DNA of 5,914 nucleotides from contig PFOE01000070.1 in assembly GCA_002792355.1 (NCBI GenBank), forward strand, positions 1 through 5,914. Reading direction: 5' to 3'. The notes beneath the pieces are model-generated. The model was not told where the DNA came from. It was given only the letters and a program-made list of their open reading frames with translations, and made no database searches. The translations under genes and the position numbers were made by a program. Positions within the stretch are counted from its first letter, which is position 1, and every line of letters begins with the position of its first letter. Source of the DNA: Candidatus Roizmanbacteria bacterium CG_4_10_14_0_2_um_filter_36_35 (lineage in GTDB: Bacteria; Patescibacteriota; Microgenomatia; UBA1406; GWC2-37-13). Shown here piece by piece: positions 1-5,259 of this stretch.

Positions 1-78
1 AAAACCGCTGATTTTAATAAAGATACTAAAATTAGCTTGGCCGACTTTGAGATTTGGAGAAGTAGTTATTATAAATAA
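1..78 (+). CDS. C-terminal end of a dockerin-bearing protein (partial)
   Basis: Reading from base 1, an open frame of 25 codons ends at TAA (76-78). It encodes the second half of a type I dockerin: a calcium loop ADFNKDTKISLAD in which Asp4, Asn6, Asp8, Ser12 and Asp15 sit at the D-x-N-x-D-x-x-x-S-x-x-D positions, followed by the helix FEIWRSSYYK. The rest of the gene lies upstream of the window, so the size and other domains are unknown. Dockerins bind cohesins, and cohesin-like domains are encoded directly downstream with only 4 bases between this stop and the next ATG. This protein is therefore probably a partner in the same surface assembly and operon. The loop match is convincing despite the short length; what the protein carries on its N-terminal side cannot be said. 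Confidence 0.8.
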   Translation, partial: KTADFNKDTKISLADFEIWRSSYYK

Positions 79-82
79 ATCT

Positions 83-1669
83 ATGAAAAAAATTAAATTA
101 TTCGTAATTGCAGTCGTAATAATTGCCGGAAGCCTGTTTATGTGGCAGTACGTCAATAATTTTCTTTCCAAATCAAGAGCGGCCGTTGATAGGGTCGATC
201 TTACCTTATCTCCTAAAAGTGAAACCCTTAAGGTAGGCGAAGAAAAAACTATTGTTTTATTAATTAAGCCACAGTTGGTTGATGGAGATAAAAAGATTTC
301 CGGCATTGACTTAACCATTGCTACCGAAGGGAATATCTCGATTTTGGGATTGACGCCACCGGCGCCTTTTCCTTTAGGGAGTAATACTAATTTAAAAGGT
401 GCCCAACTAATCAACGATGTTAAAGAAAAACAAGCTCGGATTGCCTATGTATATACAAATCCGTCAAACGAACTTTCCTCAGTCTTACAGATACAGTTGC
501 GGATCAAAGGAACAGCTCCCGGCAGCGGTAAATTAGTGATTAATAAGGAAAAAACTGAAATTGCCGGTATTGCTATAGGTAATATCTTTGAATTAGGATT
601 GGTTGATGAGACAAGTTATTCAGTTAGTGGTCAAGCCGGGCCTTCGGTCACCCTGCAAATTTCGCCAAAAACAACCCAAAAAGAAGTCGGTGAGGCGTTT
701 CCTTTGACTTTTCAAATAGTCAATACTCCCGAAGGCAAAGGAATTTCCGCTTTTACTATCAATTTAAGCTACGACAAAGATTTACTTGAGATTATCAGTG
801 TAGGCGACCCTATTGATGCGGTTACCAATGGTGACAAAGATAAGTTTACTCAAGGCAAAAAGGAAATTAATCAAAATAAAGGTGAGATTATCTTAAGTTA
901 TCTTTCAACGGTTGCTCAAGATCAACTTCCTAAAAAACCCAAAATAGAGATTCAGGTAAAAGGGAAAAAAACGGGAACTGGGGAGTTTAAGATTGTTTCG
1001 GCTCAAGTTACCGGCAATATCTCCGAAAATGAGTATCAGACATCGATAGAAAATGCTTCTTATGACATTGTTTCAGACGGCGGGCCAACTAACACACCGG
1101 TGCCAACGGGTGGGACCGACGGAAATGTCAAACTTAATTTGAAACTAAAATTTCAAGGAATTTTGGGAAAGCCGGCCGATGCTTTAAATAAAATGGCGGT
1201 CAAAATAAAATTACTTAATGAATTAACAGAAACGGCAACCGATTATAAATCAGCTGATTTTACCGCTGATGATAAAGGAGTATGGTCGGGTAATACCAGT
1301 TTTAATATTGACGTCAACGCCAAATATATTTTATATGTCAAAGGCCCTTATCATATCCAGAAAAAAATCTGCGATGAAAAGCCGATCGAGACAGCTGATG
1401 GCACCTATAGTTGTATTAAAGGTAATATTTCCTTGAAAAAAGGGTATAACGATGTTTTTGATCTTACCGGCATTATTTTACTGGTTGGTGATCTGCCTGA
1501 TCAAAATGGCGCGGTTGATGCTTATGATATCTCATTGGTTAGAAATAATCTGGGGAAGACAGATGAAACCAGCGTGGCCAACTCCGATGTCAACCGCGAC
1601 GGAATTGTCGACACCCAAGACTACTCTTCGATAATTGCCGCTTTATCAATTAAGCAGGATGAAGAATAA
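83..1669 (+). CDS. Surface protein with two cohesin-like domains and a C-terminal dockerin
   Basis: The protein has 528 residues. An N-terminal membrane segment (about 5-22) after MKKIK acts as signal anchor or signal peptide. Two beta-sandwich regions of cohesin type follow (about 36-182 and 187-332); the second has the typical core ISAFTINLSYDKDLLEIISV. A Thr/Pro/Gly linker (335-347) leads to an unassigned beta-rich module (about 349-466) with a possible disulfide pair Cys430/Cys444. The C-terminus is a dockerin (469-521): an imperfect first loop (GDLPDQNGAVDAYD, one residue longer than the usual 12) and a canonical second loop DVNRDGIVDTQD (502-513), each followed by a helix. Cohesin and dockerin on one chain allow it to bridge or polymerise. 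I chose ATG 83 over an in-frame TTG at 47 because 47 lies inside the preceding gene and 83 places the basic and hydrophobic segment at the N-terminus. No clear ribosome site is seen, so translation may be coupled to the previous gene. Whether both sandwiches are true cohesins is inferred from sequence pattern. Confidence 0.85.
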   Translation: MKKIKLFVIAVVIIAGSLFMWQYVNNFLSKSRAAVDRVDLTLSPKSETLKVGEEKTIVLLIKPQLVDGDKKISGIDLTIATEGNISILGLTPPAPFPLGSNTNLKGAQLINDVKEKQARIAYVYTNPSNELSSVLQIQLRIKGTAPGSGKLVINKEKTEIAGIAIGNIFELGLVDETSYSVSGQAGPSVTLQISPKTTQKEVGEAFPLTFQIVNTPEGKGISAFTINLSYDKDLLEIISVGDPIDAVTNGDKDKFTQGKKEINQNKGEIILSYLSTVAQDQLPKKPKIEIQVKGKKTGTGEFKIVSAQVTGNISENEYQTSIENASYDIVSDGGPTNTPVPTGGTDGNVKLNLKLKFQGILGKPADALNKMAVKIKLLNELTETATDYKSADFTADDKGVWSGNTSFNIDVNAKYILYVKGPYHIQKKICDEKPIETADGTYSCIKGNISLKKGYNDVFDLTGIILLVGDLPDQNGAVDAYDISLVRNNLGKTDETSVANSDVNRDGIVDTQDYSSIIAALSIKQDEE

Positions 1670-1670
1670 A

Positions 1671-2270
1671 ATGGAAAACAACCAATCTAATAAAAAAATT
1701 TTCATCTATCTTCTGATAATGTTTTTTGCTTTTTTTATCGGAACGAGTATTTTTTTGATTTTAAATAATAAACCCCAACCGCCGTCTGAAAAGGAAACAG
1801 CGACAGCGCCAACAGTTATTCCACCAGCCGAAGTTAAATCGACCGAAGGAGCTCTAAGTTTAATCCTTGATCAAGAAGACAAAACATCATTTCCCAAGGA
1901 CAAAGAAATAACGATTAATTTAGAAGCTGATTCGATGGAGAAAAATATCTCCGGTTATGATGTTGTTATATCCTATGATCCTTTGGCTTTTGAGTTTGTT
2001 AAAGCCACCTCGCTCCTTACCGATTTTAACATTTATAGTTATAAAAAAGAAAGCTATCTGGCTTTTGTAGGAACAAAGACGCTTCAGAGCCAAGCACCAT
2101 CGGTTTTTGACAAGACAAAGATTATGAGTCTAATTTTTAGGCCGCTAAAAGCCGGCCAGTTTGACTTTGTTTTAAAACCCGTCATTAACAAAGACAACAC
2201 CAATTTTATTACTGATGAAACCGAAACGCTCAACCCAGCTTTAAACGAATTAAAGGTTGAAATTTATTAA
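1671..2270 (+). CDS. Membrane-anchored single cohesin-domain protein
   Basis: The protein has 199 residues: a short polar N-terminus (MENNQSNKK), one membrane segment (about 10-31) acting as an uncleaved anchor, a Pro/Thr/Glu-rich stalk (34-58), and one cohesin-like domain (about 60-199). Strand patterns ISGYDVVISYDPLAFEFV (93-110) and IMSLIFRPLKAGQFDFVL (151-168) match the cohesin consensus of 'G-x-D/x-x-x-Y-D-x-x-x-x-x-F' and 'F-x-x-L-x-A-G'. The likely role is a membrane-tethered receptor for dockerin-bearing proteins, such as those encoded at 1-78 and 83-1669. The gene starts one base after the upstream stop. An earlier in-frame ATG at 1659 would add four residues and overlap the previous gene; 1671 is preferred for its spacing from AGGA (1656-1659) and GAAGAA (1661-1666). 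No cysteines and no enzyme motif are seen. The fold assignment is by pattern, not by alignment. Confidence 0.82.
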   Translation: MENNQSNKKIFIYLLIMFFAFFIGTSIFLILNNKPQPPSEKETATAPTVIPPAEVKSTEGALSLILDQEDKTSFPKDKEITINLEADSMEKNISGYDVVISYDPLAFEFVKATSLLTDFNIYSYKKESYLAFVGTKTLQSQAPSVFDKTKIMSLIFRPLKAGQFDFVLKPVINKDNTNFITDETETLNPALNELKVEIY

Positions 2271-2277
2271 AAAATGA

Positions 2278-2907
2278 ATGAAAAATCTCTTTAAAATTTT
2301 TCTATCAATCTCTACTTTTGTTTTTGTTCTTCCCTTGATTTTGAATGTTGAAGCGGCGTCTTTGAACTTTGATAAAACTACGGTATCAGTTGCCAATAGC
2401 GGTACTTTTCAGATTAGCGTTACTGTTGATCCGGCTGGTGAAGGTATGAATGGGACTGACGTCTATGTTAGTTATGATGCCTCTGTTCTTAAAGCAACCG
2501 CTGTTTCTGCAGGGTCGCTTTTTCCCTATGTTTTTAATGATATTGCCACATCAGGAAAGGTCTATATTGCGGGCACGGTAACTGATCCAGCCAGTTCGAT
2601 TTCTACCTCAGGGACAGTGGCGACGATTACTTTTCAGGGTTTAAAAGATGGAACAACGACCTTGTCTTTTGACTGTTCTACCTCCAAAATCGTTAAAGAC
2701 GACACCCAAGTTACTAATATTTTAAACTGTTCCCAGAACGGCAGCTGCGCGGTGACGGTCGGTAGCGGTGGAGGCACCAATCCAACGCCGACTCCCGGGT
2801 CAGGAGGACAACTTCCCACAAGCGGAGTTATTGATAATGTGATAAAATTTGCTGTACCAGGAGTAATACTATTAATATTAGGAAGTGCGTTGAGATTAGT
2901 ACTTTGA
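2278..2907 (+). CDS. Secreted cohesin-domain protein with sortase-like C-terminal tail
   Basis: The protein has 209 residues. A Sec signal peptide spans about 1-27 (MKN LFK, hydrophobic core, VEA-A cleavage region). One cohesin-like domain runs from about 28 to 162, with the signatures GTDVYVSYDASVLKATAV (59-76) and VATITFQGLKDGTTTLSF (114-131). Cys133, Cys151 and Cys157 are unusual for a cohesin. A Gly/Thr/Pro linker (162-178) is followed by LPTSG (179-183), a hydrophobic segment (about 189-208) and one Arg (206). This is the layout of a cell-wall sorting signal, with Ser in place of the usual Thr of LPxTG. The protein may thus be wall-linked by a sortase or simply anchored by its C-terminal helix. 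It follows the preceding stop by 7 bases and ends with tandem stops TGA TAA. ATG 2274 is closer to the upstream stop but opens a frame of only six codons. No Shine-Dalgarno site is visible. Confidence 0.84.
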   Translation: MKNLFKIFLSISTFVFVLPLILNVEAASLNFDKTTVSVANSGTFQISVTVDPAGEGMNGTDVYVSYDASVLKATAVSAGSLFPYVFNDIATSGKVYIAGTVTDPASSISTSGTVATITFQGLKDGTTTLSFDCSTSKIVKDDTQVTNILNCSQNGSCAVTVGSGGGTNPTPTPGSGGQLPTSGVIDNVIKFAVPGVILLILGSALRLVL

Positions 2908-2908
2908 T

Positions 2909-3041
2909 AAACAGTTAAATCTTAAATGTTAAAGGTTAAATAATTCTTAAACTGTTAAATATTAAACTAATAATATTTTTCTTGTTTAACTGTTTAATCT
3001 TTAATATTTTTTTAAGATTTAATATTTAATCTTTAAGATTT
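2909..3041. repeat. AT-rich heptad array in inverted orientation (intergenic)
   Basis: The 140-base spacer between two surface-protein genes is nearly all A and T. It is built from 7-bp units of the form NTTAAAN on the left (2914-2941: GTTAAAT, CTTAAAT, GTTAAAG, GTTAAAT; also 2946-2952, 2954-2960 and 2961-2967) and their complements on the right (2984-2990, 2992-3005, 3017-3037). Exact inverted matches include 2909-2919 with 2985-2995 (11 bp) and 2915-2926 with 3011-3022 (12 bp). The two halves could therefore fold into alternative long hairpins. It probably separates the upstream operon from the Fn3-like gene and may hold both a terminator and a promoter. I could not settle on a -10/-35 pair. 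Confidence 0.7.
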
Positions 3042-3047
3042 TATCTT

Positions 3048-3617
3048 ATGAATAATCCTGTTCTAACAAAAATTTTGGCAATCATAATCGGTTTAATTAT
3101 ATTTGTCATTCTTGTTTTTGCTGCTTTCAAGATCTTTGGCACCAGGGCGGCTGATTTAGAGCCGGCTGACGTTGTTGTTTCCAACATTGAAAAAAATTCC
3201 GCTCAACTGTCTTGGGTGACCGGAGTGGAAACCCAAGCGGTTATTGAATACGGCACTTCGCCGACAGCCTTAAATTTTTTTGCTCCAGAAGCAACCAAAG
3301 GGAAAACCCATTCGCTTGATCTGACTTTGCTTTCACCGTCAACCACTTATTATTTTGATGTTAGAATCGGCGACAAAAAATATGACAACGGCGGCGTGCC
3401 TTGGACGTTTACAACTAAAGGAGCGGAGAAATCAGTGATGCCAACGCCCTCTCCGACTACCGGCACTCAACCAACGCCAATACAAACACTTCATATTCCC
3501 GATGGAACTGAGGGTTGCACGGAAACTGACTGCGCTAAAATTAAGGAAAAATTAGGAAAAGGTTGTTCGACCCAGGACTATTTTAAATGCCTGCGGAAGC
3601 TGACGCCAACTCCGTAG
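3048..3617 (+). CDS. Membrane-anchored Fn3-like protein with four-cysteine dockerin-like tail
   Basis: The protein has 189 residues: a membrane anchor (about 8-29), then a fibronectin type III-like domain (about 38-124) of the kind also found at the N-terminus of purple acid phosphatases. Signatures are SAQLSWVTGVETQAVIEYGT (51-70), LSPSTTYYFDVRI (95-107) and the closing WTFTT (119-123). A Pro/Thr/Ser linker (132-148) precedes a small tail with Cys157, Cys162, Cys173 and Cys181. This tail resembles the two helices of the dockerin encoded at 83-1669: D-x-x-x-I-K-x-x-L-G-K (161-171) and TQDY (175-178). The acidic calcium loop between them is missing. It may be a disulfide-stabilised dockerin variant, or an unrelated Cys motif. 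No catalytic residues are seen. The ATG follows the AT-rich repeat without a Shine-Dalgarno site, so the gene probably has its own promoter. It ends 14 bases before a dispersed repeat, so loss of a longer C-terminus is possible. Confidence 0.8.
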   Translation: MNNPVLTKILAIIIGLIIFVILVFAAFKIFGTRAADLEPADVVVSNIEKNSAQLSWVTGVETQAVIEYGTSPTALNFFAPEATKGKTHSLDLTLLSPSTTYYFDVRIGDKKYDNGGVPWTFTTKGAEKSVMPTPSPTTGTQPTPIQTLHIPDGTEGCTETDCAKIKEKLGKGCSTQDYFKCLRKLTPTP

Positions 3618-3631
3618 AATATACTTCTATT

Positions 3632-3758
3632 TGTCATTTCAAAGGAGTGAAACGACTGAGAAATCTAGCGAAGCGTAATTCTTTTTTACGCTCCCAGGAG
3701 TTTATCCCGAGCGTAGCCGAGGGAGTCGCTAGATTCCTCACTTCGTTCGGAATAACAA
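3632..3758. repeat. Dispersed palindromic repeat, long copy
   Basis: This is an imperfect inverted repeat of about 127 bp between two convergent genes. The outer arms are 3632-3671 and 3726-3758. ATCTAGCGA (3663-3671) pairs exactly with TCGCTAGAT (3726-3734), and the outermost TTGTCATTTC-like end mirrors GGAATAACAA. An inner stem AGCGTAA (3672-3678) / TTACGCT (3686-3692) carries a T-rich loop. The motif CCGAGCGTAGCCGAG (3707-3721) is a direct duplication of CCGAG around CGTAG. The left arm is homologous to the copy at 5283-5340, so this is a dispersed family. I recall GTCATTCCGA...GGAATCT repeats as frequent in CPR genomes, from memory only. It encodes nothing credible, but could act as a two-way terminator for the flanking genes. 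Confidence 0.75.
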
Positions 3759-3767
3759 GAAAAGGAA

Positions 3768-4424
3768 TTATATTATTCCTCCAGTTAAGCTAAGAGGAAC
3801 AAGCAGCTTAAATATGAACATTACTGTTGGTTGAAAGATACCGTTCAACATTGACGAACCTGCGATTGGTACTATTAATAAGAGCAAAAACAACATTCCC
3901 CATCTTTCTAACCCGTACCATTCTTGAGCTTTTTCTTTTGGCAAAATTCCAGCGACGATTTTAAACCCGTCCAAAGGATGAATCGGCAGTAAATTAAAAA
4001 CTCCCAGAACCAAGTTCATCTGGATCATCGGCAAAAAAATAAACATACCTATAGTGATTAAAAAATTAAGTTCAAATAATATTAACAATCTTAATAGTAT
4101 AGAAAGTAATATAGCCAAGATAAAGTTTGACACCGGACCGGCAATTGAGATAAGGGCCGCGTCCTTTTGGGGATTTTTTAAGTTGTAAGGATCAAACTGA
4201 ACCGGTTTGCCCCAGCCAAAGCCGAAAAGGAGTAAAAACAGCATTCCCATGTTATCAATGTGAACTCGGGGATCAAGTTTTAGGCGGCCTTGAAGCCTTG
4301 GAGTAGGATCGCCGAGATAGTCAGCCACATAGGCATGGGAAAATTCATGAATAGCAATAGCGATTAATAGAGAAATTATATAAACAGCAAAAAGAAGAGG
4401 ATTGGTGAATAAATAAGATAACAT
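3768..4424 (-). CDS. Site-2 protease family (M50) membrane metalloprotease
   Basis: The protein has 218 residues and is an intramembrane zinc protease of the M50B/SpoIVFB-like group that lacks a PDZ domain. The zinc site HEFSH (His26, Glu27, His30) lies in the first long hydrophobic segment (about 10-30). The third ligand is Asp152 in NLLPIHPLDG (144-153). The conserved IAGPVSN (94-100) and a GWGKPV-type loop (70-75) are also present. Hydrophobic stretches at about 60-70, 95-117, 121-146, 176-193 and 200-214 suggest five to six membrane segments. Length is usual for the compact bacterial members. Such enzymes cut membrane-bound substrates, often regulators; the target here cannot be named. 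The gene is divergent from rpmB and convergent with the Fn3-like gene, across a palindromic repeat. The ATG has a 42-base upstream gap and no Shine-Dalgarno site; TATAAA (complement of 4434-4439) is a possible -10 giving a very short leader. Confidence 0.92.
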   Translation of the reverse strand: MLSYLFTNPLLFAVYIISLLIAIAIHEFSHAYVADYLGDPTPRLQGRLKLDPRVHIDNMGMLFLLLFGFGWGKPVQFDPYNLKNPQKDAALISIAGPVSNFILAILLSILLRLLILFELNFLITIGMFIFLPMIQMNLVLGVFNLLPIHPLDGFKIVAGILPKEKAQEWYGLERWGMLFLLLLIVPIAGSSMLNGIFQPTVMFIFKLLVPLSLTGGII

Positions 4425-4428
4425 ATTA

Positions 4429-4457
4429 TTGTTTTTATAACTTTAATATGATATCAT
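4429..4457 (+). promoter_or_regulatory. Candidate rpmB promoter
   Basis: TTGTTT (4429-4434) and TATCAT (4452-4457) are 17 bp apart, with the start codon at 4467. The -10 matches TATAAT at five of six bases, the -35 at only three of six. Transcription would begin near 4464, leaving a leader of about 3 bases, consistent with the lack of a ribosome binding site. TATGAT at 4447-4452 is an alternative -10. Confidence 0.4.
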
Positions 4458-4458
4458 A
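4447..4458. promoter_or_regulatory. Perfect 12-bp palindrome between divergent genes
   Basis: TATGATATCATA reads the same on both strands and lies in the 42-base gap between the M50 protease gene (-) and rpmB (+). Each strand offers a TATGAT and a TATCAT -10-like hexamer, so it may be a symmetric core for divergent transcription, or an operator. The palindrome is seen directly; the function is inferred. Confidence 0.4.
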
Positions 4459-4466
4459 AAAAACTT

Positions 4467-4757
4467 ATGAATACCTGTTATCATTGCGGGAAAACCGTCC
4501 TTTTCGGCCGATCACATACTCACCACCGCGGTGTTGCCGGAGGCAGGTGGAAAAAACGAGCACCGAAGACCCAAAGAATTTTTAGAGTCAACTTTGTCCG
4601 CTTGTCAATCATTGAAAACAGAAAAGAAAAACGGGTTAAGCTGTGTGCCAACTGTTTAAAAAGGGTAAGAAAAGACATGAGGGACGGGAAAAAGCCGTTT
4701 GTTCAGCTCAAATCTACTTTGACGAGTTCGCCTTCTTCTTCTTTAAAAACCGGTTGA
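4467..4757 (+). CDS. rpmB: 50S ribosomal protein L28
   Basis: The protein has 96 residues and is a component of the large ribosomal subunit. The N-terminus MNTCYHCGKTVLFGRSHTHH, the stretch VAGGRWKKRAPKTQRIF (23-39) and the block RKEKRVKLCANCLKRV (52-67) match the L28 pattern of Patescibacteria. Cys4, Cys7, Cys60 and Cys63 form two CxxC pairs suited to bind zinc. The protein is basic throughout. The last 15 or so residues (from about 82, Ser/Thr-rich) look unconserved; they are encoded by DNA that is also the antisense of the end of def, with a 55-base tail-to-tail overlap. The start is the first ATG after a divergent promoter region and has no Shine-Dalgarno site. TGA is the stop, which argues against a TGA-as-glycine code. 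Confidence 0.93.
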   Translation: MNTCYHCGKTVLFGRSHTHHRGVAGGRWKKRAPKTQRIFRVNFVRLSIIENRKEKRVKLCANCLKRVRKDMRDGKKPFVQLKSTLTSSPSSSLKTG

Positions 4758-5254
4758 TTTTGCTCGAGAGATCTTTGGGTAAAAATTACTCCCTGCAGAT
4801 GATCAATTTCGTGTTGAATTATTGTGGCCTCAAAGCCTTGGAACCACTTCTTCCTCACCCCCGGAGTGAGGTCTTGGTATTCGAGTAATATTTTTTTTGC
4901 CCGTTTGACAGGGCCCCAGATTCTGGGAATTGATAAACAGCCTTCGAGCTTAACCGGTTTACGTTTGTTTTTAGTTGAACTAGTTTTAACTAGCTTTGAC
5001 GAACTTTGACTAATTTTAACTATTTTCGGGTTGATAAAGACCTTGATTTTGGCTTTTTCTGACGGTTTAATGATAAAGATAGAAAGATCAACTCCGACCT
5101 GGTTGGCTGATAACCCGACACCTTTAGGATCATTTTGGGCAAGGAGGATTTTTTCCATATCGATTAGGAGTTTTTTTATTTTGTCGTCGATTTTTTCCAC
5201 CCTACGGGTAGAAGATGAAAGGATTTTGTCCGGAACTGATATGATTTTGAGCAT
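4703..5254 (-). CDS. def: Peptide deformylase
   Basis: The protein has 183 residues. It removes the N-formyl group from the initiator methionine of new proteins in the cytoplasm. All three family motifs are intact: GVGLSANQ (45-52), EGCLS (104-108, Cys106 a metal ligand) and QHEIDH (147-152, His148 and His152 metal ligands, Glu149 catalytic). Between FINPKI (73-78) and the second motif there is an enlarged Ser/Lys/Thr-rich loop of about 25 residues, most of it encoded by a 10-bp tandem repeat (4971-5020). In usual deformylases this stretch is shorter by roughly ten or more residues. The acidic tail KEEEGELVKVDLS overlaps rpmB on the other strand. A strong promoter (5260-5288) puts the transcription start at or next to the ATG, so the mRNA is probably leaderless. 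TGA is the stop. Confidence 0.95.
   Translation of the reverse strand: MLKIISVPDKILSSSTRRVEKIDDKIKKLLIDMEKILLAQNDPKGVGLSANQVGVDLSIFIIKPSEKAKIKVFINPKIVKISQSSSKLVKTSSTKNKRKPVKLEGCLSIPRIWGPVKRAKKILLEYQDLTPGVRKKWFQGFEATIIQHEIDHLQGVIFTQRSLEQNQPVFKEEEGELVKVDLS
4971..5020. repeat. 10-bp tandem repeat inside def
   Basis: Five adjacent decamers are seen on the + strand: TTAGTTGAAC, TAGTTTTAAC, TAGCTTTGAC, GAACTTTGAC, TAATTTTAAC. The consensus is about TARYTTTRAC. On the coding (-) strand each unit begins GTTAAA, GTCAAA or GTTCAA. The array encodes def residues 79-95, in the loop before the EGCLS motif. Since 10 is not a multiple of 3, single-unit changes would shift the frame; three units equal ten codons. 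Confidence 0.8.
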
Positions 5255-5259
5255 AAGAT

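Noticed and set aside
47..82. TTG at 47 as the start of the double-cohesin gene
   Set aside because: It lies within the dockerin codons of the upstream gene and would put an extra 12 residues before the MKKIK signal sequence.
2914..3037. CRISPR array in the heptad region
   Set aside because: Units are 7 bp, AT-only and without unique spacers of normal size; no cas gene is present.
1..3617. Cellulosome
   Set aside because: Cohesins and dockerins are present but no carbohydrate-active enzyme or carbohydrate-binding module is seen in the window; the upstream gene is mostly out of view.
3587..3793. A 68-codon + strand open frame across the repeat between the Fn3-like and protease genes
   Set aside because: It is a translation of the palindromic repeat, overlaps the ends of both flanking genes and resembles no protein.
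4755..4757. TGA read as glycine (code 25 of some CPR lineages)
   Set aside because: Reading through this TGA would extend an already long L28 into the antisense of def. def also ends in TGA right after its expected tail.
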